Origin: Roseovarius sp.
GTDB lineage: Bacteria; Pseudomonadota; Alphaproteobacteria; Rhodobacterales; Rhodobacteraceae
Assembly (NCBI RefSeq): GCF_030373445.1
Contig: NZ_JAUCYU010000004.1
Location: 62,001-126,000, forward strand
Direction of reading: 5' to 3'
DNA: 64,000 nucleotides
Made by a program: the position numbers and the translations under genes. Each line of letters opens with the position of its first letter. The first letter of the stretch is position 1. Of this stretch, positions 57,149 through 64,000 are shown piece after piece. The notes under the pieces are model-generated. The model worked only from the letters and a program-made list of their open reading frames with translations, searched no databases and was not told the DNA's origin.

Positions 57149-60100
57149 ATGACCAAATTCGACACCAACTGGGCCAAGAACGAGGAAGCCAAGCGCAAGT
57201 GGCTGGCCGAGAACGGCATGTATTCCGAGGAGGAGGAGCATTCCTCCTGTGGCGTCGGGCTTGTCGTGTCGGTGGATGGGTCCCCCAGCCGCAAGGTGGT
57301 GGATGCCGGGATCAACGCGCTGAAGGCGATCTGGCACCGGGGCGCTGTGGATGCCGATGGCAAGACCGGCGACGGTGCCGGCATTCACATCCAGATCCCC
57401 GTGCCCTTCTTCTATGACCAGGTGCGGCGCACCGGGCACGAGCCGCGGGAAGATCAGCTGATGGCCGTGGGGCAGGTCTTCCTGCCGCGGACGGATTTCG
57501 GCGCGCAGGAGACCTGCCGGACGATCGTGGAGACGGAAGTCATCCGCATGGGGCATTACATCTATGGCTGGCGGCACGTGCCGGTGGATGTGAGCGTTCT
57601 GGGCGAGAAGGCCAACGCGACGCGGCCGGAGATCGAGCAGATCCTGATTTCCAACGCCAAGGGGATCGACGAGGAGGATTTCGAGCGGGAGCTTTACGTC
57701 ATCCGCCGCCGGATCGAGAAGGCGGTGGCCGAGGCGGGGATTCACGGGCTTTATATCGCGAGCCTGAGCTGCCGGAGCATCATCTACAAGGGCATGATGC
57801 TGGCCGAGCAGGTGGCGGATTTCTATCCCGACTTGCAGGACGAGCGGTTCATCAGCGCGTTTGCGATCTATCACCAGCGCTATTCGACCAACACCTTCCC
57901 GCAATGGTGGCTGGCGCAGCCGTTCCGGATGCTGGCGCATAACGGCGAGATCAACACGCTGAAGGGCAACACCAACTGGATGAAGAGCCACGAGATCCGG
58001 ATGGCGAGCGCGTCGTTCGGGGATCATGCGGAGGATATCAAGCCGATCATCGCGGGCGGGTCTTCGGATTCGGCGGCGTTGGATTCTGTTTTCGAGGTTC
58101 TGGTCAGGGCCGGGCGGAGTGCGCCAATGGCCAAGACGATGCTGGTGCCGGAAAGCTGGTCGAAGCAGGCCGAGGAGCTGCCCGAGGCGTGGCGGGACAT
58201 GTATTCCTACTGCAACTCGGTGATGGAGCCGTGGGACGGGCCGGCGGCGCTGGCGATGACCGATGGCCGCTGGGTCTGTGCCGGGCTGGACCGGAACGGG
58301 CTGCGGCCGATGCGGTACGTGGTGACGGGCGACGGGCTGGTTATTGCCGGGTCCGAGGCCGGGATGGTGCCGATCGACGAGGCCACGGTGCGTGAGAAGG
58401 GCGCGCTTGGCCCGGGGCAGATGCTGGCCGTCGACATGAAGAAGGGGCAGCTTTACCACGACACCGAGATCAAGGACAAACTGGCGCGGGCGCTGCCGTT
58501 CGGCGAGTGGGTCGGCAAGATCAACGACATGGACGAGGTTCTGGCCGGGGTAACGGAGAAGCCGCTTTACACCGGGGCCGAGCTGCGCCGGCGGCAGATC
58601 GCGGCGGGCTACACGATCGAGGAGCTGGAAAGCGTGCTGTCGCCGATGGCGGAAGACGGCAAGGAGATGGTCGCCTCGATGGGGGATGACACGCCGAGCG
58701 CGGTTCTGTCGAAGAGCTATCGGCCGTTGAGCCACTTCTTCCGGCAGAATTTCAGCCAGGTGACCAACCCGCCGATCGACTCGCTTCGGGAGTTCCGGGT
58801 GATGAGCCTGAAGACGCGGTTCGGGAACCTGAAGAACGTGCTGGACGAGAGCGGCGCGCAGACCGAGATCGTGGTGCTGGAAAGCCCGTTCATCGGCAAT
58901 GCGCAATGGGCCGCGCTGATGCGCGAGTTCGAGGGCGAGGTGACGCAGATCGACTGTACCTTCGCGCCGGGCGAGAACGCGCTGCGCGACGGGCTGGCGC
59001 GGATCCGGGCCGAGGCGGAGGATGCGGTGCGCTCGGGTGCCGGGCATATCGTGCTGTCGGATACCGGGGTGAGCGAGCAACGGATCGGGATGCCGATGAT
59101 CCTGGCCACGAGCGCGGTGCACAGCCACCTGACGCGGAAGGGCCTTCGGACGTTCTGCAGCCTCAACGTGCGGTCGGCGGAGTGCATGGACCCGCATTAT
59201 TTCGCCGTTCTGATCGGGGCGGGCGCGACGGTGGTGAACGCATATCTCGCCGAGGACAGCCTGGCCGACCGGATCGAGCGGGGGCTGCTGGATGGCGGGC
59301 TGACCGAGAACGTGGCGCGGTATCGCGAGGCGATCGACCAGGGCCTGCTGAAGATCATGTCGAAGATGGGGATCTCGGTGATCTCGTCCTATCGCGGCGG
59401 TCTGAACTTCGAGGCGGTGGGGCTGTCGCGCGCGATGTGCGCGGAGTATTTCCCGGGCCTGACCAGCCGGATTTCCGGCATCGGGGTCAGCGGGATCCAG
59501 GCCAAGCTGCAGGACGTGCACAAGCAGGCCTTCAAGGGCGGCAAGGATATCCTGCCGATCGGGGGGTTCTACAAGGCGCGGAAGTCGGGCGAGACCCATG
59601 CCTGGGGCGCGCAGACGATGCACATGATGCAGATGGCCTGCAACAAGGCGAGTTTCGAGCTTTGGAAGCGGTACAGCCAGGCAATGCAGGCGAACCCGCC
59701 GATCCATTTGCGTGACCTGATGGCGATCAAGCCGCTGGGCAAGGCGATTCCGCTGGAAGAGGTGGAAAGCGTGACCGCGATCCGGAAGCGGTTCGTGACA
59801 CCGGGGATGAGCCTTGGCGCGCTGTCGCCCGAAGCCCACAAGACACTGAACGTGGCGATGAACCGGATCGGCGCGCGCTCGGACAGTGGCGAGGGCGGGG
59901 AAGACCCGGCGCATTTCACGCCGGAGCCCAATGGCGACAACCCGTCGGCGAAGATCAAGCAGGTGGCGTCGGGCCGGTTTGGTGTGACCGCCGAGTACCT
60001 GAACCAGTGCGAGGAGCTGGAGATCAAGGTGGCGCAGGGCGCGAAGCCCGGCGAGGGCGGGCAGCTGCCCGGCATGAAGGTGACCAAGCTGATCGCGCGG

Positions 60101-61681
60101 CTGCGGCATTCGACGCCGGGCGTGACGCTGATCTCGCCGCCGCCGCACCACGATATCTACTCGATCGAGGATCTGGCGCAGCTCATCTACGACCTCAAGC
60201 AGATCAACCCGACCGTGAAGGTCTGTGTGAAGCTGGTGGCGCAGTCGGGCGTGGGCACGATTGCCGCGGGCGTGGCCAAGGCCAAGGCCGACGTGATCCT
60301 GATTTCGGGCCACAATGGCGGCACCGGGGCGAGCCCGGCGACCAGCATCAAGTACGTGGGCCTGCCGTGGGAAATGGGGCTGACCGAGGCGCACCAGGTT
60401 CTGTCGATGAACCACCTGCGCGACCGGGTCACCCTTAGGACCGACGGTGGCCTGCGCACGGGCCGCGATATCGTGATGGCGGCGATGATGGGGGCCGAGG
60501 AGTATGGCATCGGCACCGCCGCGCTGATCGCGATGGGGTGCATCATGGTTCGGCAGTGCCAGTCGAACACCTGCCCTGTCGGCGTGTGTACGCAGGACGA
60601 GAGCCTGCGCGCGAAGTTCACCGGCAATGCGGACAAGGTGGTGAACCTCATCACCTTCTACGCGCAGGAGGTGCGGGAAATCCTTGCCAGCATCGGTGCG
60701 CGGTCGCTGGACGAGGTGATCGGGCGGGCCGACCTGTTGACGCAGGTCAGCCGGGGTTCGGCGCACCTGGACGACCTTGACCTGAACCCGATGCTGATCA
60801 CCGTGGATGGGGCCAAGGACATCGTCTATGACCGCAACAAGCCGCGGAACGAGGTGCTGGACACGCTCGATGCCGAGATCGTGCGGGATGCGGCGCGGTT
60901 CCTGAACGATGGCGAGAAGATGCAGCTGCATTACGCGGTGCAGAACACCGACCGGACCGTCGGCACGCGGGTGTCGAGCCATATCGTGCGGAACTTCGGG
61001 ATGCGCAACGCGCTGCAGCCCAACCACCTGACGGTGAAACTGACCGGCAGCGCGGGGCAGAGCCTTGGGGCGTTTGCCGCGCCGGGCCTGAAGATCGAGG
61101 TGTCGGGCGATGCCAACGATTATGTCGGCAAGGGCCTGTCGGGGGGCACCATCGTGGTGCGCCCGCCGCAGATGAGCCCGCTGGTGGCCGCGGACAACAC
61201 GATCATCGGGAACACCGTTCTGTATGGCGCGACGGCCGGGTATCTCTTTGCCAGTGGCCGGGCCGGCGAGCGGTTCGCGGTGCGGAACTCGGGCGCGCAC
61301 GTGGTCGTGGAGGGCTGCGGCTCGAACGGGTGCGAGTACATGACCGGGGGCGTTGCCGTGATCCTTGGCGAGGTGGGCGCGAACTTTGCCGCCGGGATGA
61401 CCGGGGGCATGGCCTACCTGTATGACCCGGACGGCAAGGCGCGGAACCTGATCAACGCGACCTCGGTGGTGGTCTGCCCGGTGACGGAGGACCATTGGCT
61501 GGCCGAGCTGGAAGAGCTGATCGAGCGTCATGCCGAGGAGACAGGCAGCCGGCGGGCGCAGGATATCCTGCAGTACTGGGAGCTGGAGAAGGGCAACTTC
61601 CTGCAGATCTGCCCGACCGAGATGCTCGACAAGCTGGAATATCCGCTGGGCAACGAAAACGAGGCTATTCCGGCGGAATAG
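57149..61681 (+). CDS. gltB: Glutamate synthase (NADPH) large subunit
   Basis: A 1510-residue alpha subunit that makes glutamate from glutamine and 2-oxoglutarate. A short propeptide precedes the catalytic Cys34 (HSSCGVGLVVSVDGS), which becomes the N-terminus of the class II amidotransferase domain. The FMN-binding synthase domain carries the 3Fe-4S motif CQSNTCPVGVCTQDESLRAKF near residue 1135. The C-terminal GXGXG-type beta-helix is seen at about 1280-1470. The ATG at 57149 follows GAAAGGA and is preferred over the longer frame from 57110. Confidence 0.97.
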   Translation: MTKFDTNWAKNEEAKRKWLAENGMYSEEEEHSSCGVGLVVSVDGSPSRKVVDAGINALKAIWHRGAVDADGKTGDGAGIHIQIPVPFFYDQVRRTGHEPREDQLMAVGQVFLPRTDFGAQETCRTIVETEVIRMGHYIYGWRHVPVDVSVLGEKANATRPEIEQILISNAKGIDEEDFERELYVIRRRIEKAVAEAGIHGLYIASLSCRSIIYKGMMLAEQVADFYPDLQDERFISAFAIYHQRYSTNTFPQWWLAQPFRMLAHNGEINTLKGNTNWMKSHEIRMASASFGDHAEDIKPIIAGGSSDSAALDSVFEVLVRAGRSAPMAKTMLVPESWSKQAEELPEAWRDMYSYCNSVMEPWDGPAALAMTDGRWVCAGLDRNGLRPMRYVVTGDGLVIAGSEAGMVPIDEATVREKGALGPGQMLAVDMKKGQLYHDTEIKDKLARALPFGEWVGKINDMDEVLAGVTEKPLYTGAELRRRQIAAGYTIEELESVLSPMAEDGKEMVASMGDDTPSAVLSKSYRPLSHFFRQNFSQVTNPPIDSLREFRVMSLKTRFGNLKNVLDESGAQTEIVVLESPFIGNAQWAALMREFEGEVTQIDCTFAPGENALRDGLARIRAEAEDAVRSGAGHIVLSDTGVSEQRIGMPMILATSAVHSHLTRKGLRTFCSLNVRSAECMDPHYFAVLIGAGATVVNAYLAEDSLADRIERGLLDGGLTENVARYREAIDQGLLKIMSKMGISVISSYRGGLNFEAVGLSRAMCAEYFPGLTSRISGIGVSGIQAKLQDVHKQAFKGGKDILPIGGFYKARKSGETHAWGAQTMHMMQMACNKASFELWKRYSQAMQANPPIHLRDLMAIKPLGKAIPLEEVESVTAIRKRFVTPGMSLGALSPEAHKTLNVAMNRIGARSDSGEGGEDPAHFTPEPNGDNPSAKIKQVASGRFGVTAEYLNQCEELEIKVAQGAKPGEGGQLPGMKVTKLIARLRHSTPGVTLISPPPHHDIYSIEDLAQLIYDLKQINPTVKVCVKLVAQSGVGTIAAGVAKAKADVILISGHNGGTGASPATSIKYVGLPWEMGLTEAHQVLSMNHLRDRVTLRTDGGLRTGRDIVMAAMMGAEEYGIGTAALIAMGCIMVRQCQSNTCPVGVCTQDESLRAKFTGNADKVVNLITFYAQEVREILASIGARSLDEVIGRADLLTQVSRGSAHLDDLDLNPMLITVDGAKDIVYDRNKPRNEVLDTLDAEIVRDAARFLNDGEKMQLHYAVQNTDRTVGTRVSSHIVRNFGMRNALQPNHLTVKLTGSAGQSLGAFAAPGLKIEVSGDANDYVGKGLSGGTIVVRPPQMSPLVAADNTIIGNTVLYGATAGYLFASGRAGERFAVRNSGAHVVVEGCGSNGCEYMTGGVAVILGEVGANFAAGMTGGMAYLYDPDGKARNLINATSVVVCPVTEDHWLAELEELIERHAEETGSRRAQDILQYWELEKGNFLQICPTEMLDKLEYPLGNENEAIPAE

Positions 61682-61703
61682 GGTCGATTTCGGCAGGTTT
61701 ACC

Positions 61704-61739
61704 GGGCCGTGAGCGGGTGATTTGCACCGCTCGCGGCCC
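61704..61739 (+). terminator. Hairpin terminator after gltB
   Basis: GGGCCGTGAGCGG and CCGCTCGCGGCCC form a 13-pair stem with one G-T wobble, 22 bases after the gltB stop. No T run follows. Confidence 0.6.
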
Positions 61740-61754
61740 GACACGCTGTCGGAT

Positions 61755-61787
61755 GCCTCCGGCGGGGATATTTGGGGCCAGAAGAAG
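61755..61787 (+). repeat. Intergenic GGATATTT...GGCCAGAAGAAG repeat, copy 1
   Basis: GCCTCCGGCGGGGATATTTG followed by GGGCCAGAAGAAG; nearly the same sequence occurs at 63859-63890. From memory, similar elements are frequent between genes in Rhodobacterales genomes. Confidence 0.75.
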
Positions 61788-61913
61788 CGAGGGTGCCCGA
61801 CCTGTGGCCGGATGGCCCGGCGAGAGGGGCAATCTGCCCTGCCCAAGCTGTTGAAGTTTGGCGAAAATCCGGAAATGGCGGATACTGACGCCGGGTAACC
61901 GGGAGAATCACTA

Positions 61914-62285
61914 ATGAAAATTCGTTTATTCATTTCCGGCGCCGTTGCGGCGCTTGGCCTTGCGGCCGGGCCGGTGGCGGCCGGGCAGTGCGGGTATCAG
62001 TATTGTTGGGGCGCGGTGGGCTTTGGCCCGGGGGGCGCCTATGGCTGGGCGCACAGCTATCCCTCGCAGCAGGAGGCGTTCAACCGCGTCCACCAGGAAT
62101 GCGGGGGCAACTGCACGGAGATCAAGACCTTCTACAACACCTGCGGGGCGATGGCCGTGGGAGCCAACAACGGCTGGGGCTGGGGCCACAGCCCGAGCCG
62201 CGCGGGCGCCGAGAACATCGCCATGGGCTATTGCAACCAGTACGATTACGGCTGTTCGATCCGGGTCTGGGCCTGTTCGTTCTGA
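61914..62285 (+). CDS. DUF4189-type small secreted protein
   Basis: A 123-residue protein with signal peptide MKIRLFISGAVAALGLAAGP (cleavage after VAAG). The mature domain is rich in Gly, Trp and Cys: CGYQYCWGAVGFG, AFNRVHQECGGNCTEIKTF, CGAMAVGANNGWGWGHS and YGCSIRVWACSF. Six or more cysteines suggest disulfides. This is the DUF4189 pattern; the role is unknown. It precedes mtgA on the same strand. Confidence 0.8.
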   Translation: MKIRLFISGAVAALGLAAGPVAAGQCGYQYCWGAVGFGPGGAYGWAHSYPSQQEAFNRVHQECGGNCTEIKTFYNTCGAMAVGANNGWGWGHSPSRAGAENIAMGYCNQYDYGCSIRVWACSF

Positions 62286-62345
62286 CGCACCGGCGCGGGG
62301 ACGCCGGTATTGAAAGACACCTGCGGGCGCTGTAGCGGACACGGG

Positions 62346-63077
62346 ATGGCAAAGCGCAAACCGGCAAAATCGAAGAAGACGGGCGGGCAGGCGAAACGGC
62401 GGTTTCGCCCGGTTGCCTTTGCATGGCGCTGGGGGATCCGGCTGATCCTGCTGGTGGCGGTTGTCGCGACCTGCGTGATCATCGCGCACCGGGTGCTGAA
62501 CCCGCCGAAGACGATCTACATGCGGCAGGAAGAGGCGCGGCTGGGCCGCATCGACCACGTGTGGGTGCCGCTGAGGAATGTGGCGCCGGTGATGGCGCGG
62601 GCGGCTGTGGCGGCGGAGGATGCCGAGTTCTGCAACCACTGGGGGTTCGACATGTCGGCCATCCGGAATGCCATCGAGGAAGGCGCGGGGCGCGGCGCCT
62701 CGACCATCAGCCAGCAGACCGTGAAGAACGTCTACCTGTGGCACGGGCGGAACTGGCTTCGGAAGGCGCTGGAGGCGATGATCACCCCGGTGGTCGAGAT
62801 CGTCTGGCCGAAGCGGCGGATCATCGAGGTCTATCTCAACGTGGCGGAGTTCGACGAGGGGGTGTTCGGGGTCGAGGCAGCGGCGCGGCATTACTTCGGC
62901 GTGGGGCCGGACAAGCTTACGCCCACGCAGGCGGCGCGGCTGGCGGCGGTGTTGCCGGACCCGAAGGGGCGGTCGGCCTCGAACCCCTCGGCCTATGTGC
63001 GCAAACGGGCGGCCTCGATCCTCGACGGGGCGGCCACGATCCGCCGCGACGGCAGATCGGCCTGTTTCGAGGATTGA
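62346..63077 (+). CDS. mtgA: Monofunctional peptidoglycan glycosyltransferase
   Basis: A 243-residue GT51 enzyme that polymerises glycan strands from lipid II. A basic N-terminus is followed by one membrane helix (GIRLILLVAVVATCVIIAHR). The GT51 motifs are AAVAAEDAEFCNHWGFD (catalytic Glu), GASTISQQTVKNVYLWHGRN, RIIEVYLNVAEF and FGVEAAARHYFG. The ATG at 62346 is chosen; the longer TTG frame starts inside the intergenic region. Confidence 0.94.
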   Translation: MAKRKPAKSKKTGGQAKRRFRPVAFAWRWGIRLILLVAVVATCVIIAHRVLNPPKTIYMRQEEARLGRIDHVWVPLRNVAPVMARAAVAAEDAEFCNHWGFDMSAIRNAIEEGAGRGASTISQQTVKNVYLWHGRNWLRKALEAMITPVVEIVWPKRRIIEVYLNVAEFDEGVFGVEAAARHYFGVGPDKLTPTQAARLAAVLPDPKGRSASNPSAYVRKRAASILDGAATIRRDGRSACFED

Positions 63078-63136
63078 ATTACATCGATATTCCGGGCATG
63101 GAGAAACGCAGCCCGGCGCAGAACAGCAAGACGGTC

Positions 63137-63802
63137 ATGGCAAAGCTTTATCACGTTCCCCTTTCCCCCTTTTGCCGCAAGGTTCGGCTCGTGCTTGCCG
63201 AGAAGCGGATCGAGTGCGAGCTGGTGGAGGAGAAATACTGGGAGCAGAGCCCCGATTTCCTGCGGCGCAACCCGGCCGGCAAGGTGCCGGTGCTGAAGCT
63301 TGACGACCGGATGATGGCGGAGAGCACGCCGATCTGCGAGTATATCGAGGAGAAGTATCCCGAGCCGCCATTGATGCCGAAATCGGCCGAGGCGCGGTTC
63401 GAGGTGCGGCGGCTGGTGAACTGGTTCGACGACAAGTTTCATAGCGAGGTCACCTCGAACCTGCTCTACGAGCGGGTGAACAAGAAGGTGATGAAGCAGG
63501 GGTTTCCGGACAGCTCGAACGTGAAGGCCGGGGCGAAGGCGATCAAGTTTCACCTCGATTACATGACCTGGCTGCTGGACCAGCGGCGGTGGCTGGCCGG
63601 TGACGTGATGACGCTGGCGGATTTCACGGCGGCCGCGCATCTGAGCTCGCTGGATTATATCCGGGACGTGGACTGGAACCGATCGGAGATCGTCAAGGAC
63701 TGGTACGCGAAGATCAAGTCGCGGCCGGCCTTCCGGGGGATCCTGGCGGACCAGATCCCGGGGTTTCCGCAGCCGGCGCATTATGCGGACCTGGATTTCT
63801 GA
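63137..63802 (+). CDS. Glutathione S-transferase family protein
   Basis: A 221-residue GST. The thioredoxin-like N-terminal domain has YHVPLSPFCRKVRLVLAEKR (SPFCRK, a cysteine at the active-site position) and the glutathione-binding AESTPICEYIEEKYPEPPL. The C-terminal helical domain follows. The reaction and substrate are unknown. The ATG at 63137 is preferred; one at 63098 would add 13 residues. Confidence 0.88.
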   Translation: MAKLYHVPLSPFCRKVRLVLAEKRIECELVEEKYWEQSPDFLRRNPAGKVPVLKLDDRMMAESTPICEYIEEKYPEPPLMPKSAEARFEVRRLVNWFDDKFHSEVTSNLLYERVNKKVMKQGFPDSSNVKAGAKAIKFHLDYMTWLLDQRRWLAGDVMTLADFTAAAHLSSLDYIRDVDWNRSEIVKDWYAKIKSRPAFRGILADQIPGFPQPAHYADLDF

Positions 63803-63816
63803 TCGTGGACCGTGTT

Positions 63817-63859
63817 CGGGGGCGCTGCCCCCGTCGTTGAACCCCTGCGGGCTTCAACG
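63817..63859 (+). terminator. Double hairpin after the GST gene
   Basis: CGGGGGC-GCT-GCCCCCG (63817-63833) is followed by CGTTGAA...TTCAACG (63835-63859). The pair runs straight into repeat copy 2, forming a composite intergenic element. Confidence 0.55.
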
Positions 63860-63890
63860 CCTCCCCCGGGATATTTCCGGCCAGAAGAAG
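63859..63890 (+). repeat. Intergenic GGATATTT...GGCCAGAAGAAG repeat, copy 2
   Basis: GCCTCCCCCGGGATATTTCC followed by GGCCAGAAGAAG; compare 61755-61787. It ends 1 base before the queG ATG, so it may supply the ribosome site (AGAAG). Confidence 0.75.
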
Positions 63891-63891
63891 C

Positions 63892-64000
63892 ATGGGTGAT
63901 GTGAAGGACAGGCTGGTGGCGCGGGCCCTCGAGGAAGGGTTCGATGCGTGCCGGGTGTGCCGGCCTTGGGATGTGCCGCAGGTGCCGGGGCGGCTGGCGG
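63892..64000 (+). CDS. queG: Epoxyqueuosine reductase, N-terminal fragment
   Basis: The frame starts [20 protein letters not shown] and is open to the window edge (36 codons). The segment [20 protein letters not shown] is the characteristic N-terminus of QueG, the cobalamin- and iron-sulfur-dependent enzyme of the last queuosine step in tRNA modification. The catalytic part lies beyond the window, so the call rests on the N-terminus alone. Confidence 0.75.
   Translation, partial: MGDVKDRLVARALEEGFDACRVCRPWDVPQVPGRLA

Noticed and set aside
57101..61933. 1610-codon open frame on the minus strand covering all of gltB
   Set aside because: It is antisense to a firmly identified gene. High GC at third codon positions removes stop codons from the opposite frame; its translation is low-complexity Arg/His/Leu/Pro-rich with no motif.

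Overview
The window comes from the chromosome of a GC-rich alphaproteobacterium, most likely a marine Rhodobacterales (Roseobacter-group) species. The evidence is the gene content and order (rimP-nusA-DUF448-infB; rotamase-argJ-mutT divergent from secA; ubiG, an NDUFA9-like protein, long HPF next to ptsN), strong GC bias at third codon positions, and intergenic repeats of a type I recall from this group. It holds about 64 protein genes (two cut by the window edges), one tRNA-Leu(CAG), and no rRNA, insertion sequence, prophage or CRISPR array.

Layout. 1-11.4 kb: mixed housekeeping and envelope genes: an RNA methyltransferase end, two L,D-transpeptidases, a CAP-domain lipoprotein, hemH, a BioC-like methyltransferase, comF, grxC-nitrilase-marR, ubiG, pip, a double-CDGSH iron-sulfur protein and a PLP decarboxylase. 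11.4-17.3 kb: the rimP-nusA-ylxR/L7Ae-infB translation operon, preceded by a 400-base structured leader that ends in an intrinsic terminator only 15 bases before rimP. 17.3-28.6 kb: mutT-argJ-rotamase opposite secA, two envelope genes (one a PstS-like/OmpA fusion), radC, an AT-richer island with a 49-codon Cys-containing ORF, a PACE-type transporter and a DUF305 protein. 28.6-32.6 kb: dnaK-dnaJ with a sigma-32-like promoter and an intercistronic terminator, then alkB.

32.6-52.5 kb is dominated by surface polysaccharide genes: two ABC-2 type polysaccharide permeases, one KpsT-like ATPase, a KpsE/Wzz-like protein, kdsB, galU, galE, UDP-galactopyranose mutase (glf), two paralogous GT2/GT92-like glycosyltransferases, a GT14-DUF5927 glycosyltransferase, a galactofuranosyltransferase-like GT2 and a sulfotransferase-like protein with two half-modules. 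cysQ, whose product removes the PAP left by sulfotransferases, heads the same co-directional run. Together they suggest export of a sulfated, galactofuranose-containing glycan; this is inference. Embedded in the region are ptsN-hpf and lptB-lptA-lptC-rnd, without the rpoN gene that commonly sits between lptB and hpf.

52.5-64 kb: tRNA-Leu, an NDUFA9-like protein, uppP, gltD and gltB separated by an unknown secreted protein, a DUF4189 protein, mtgA, a GST and the start of queG.

The most unusual non-coding signals are two near-identical 42-base elements (9193-9234 and 56277-56318), each made of four GTCGGT units at exact 11-base spacing about 50 bases before a gene, and the rimP leader. Coordinates of starts were chosen by reading the sequence; promoter and operator calls are pattern-based and untested.
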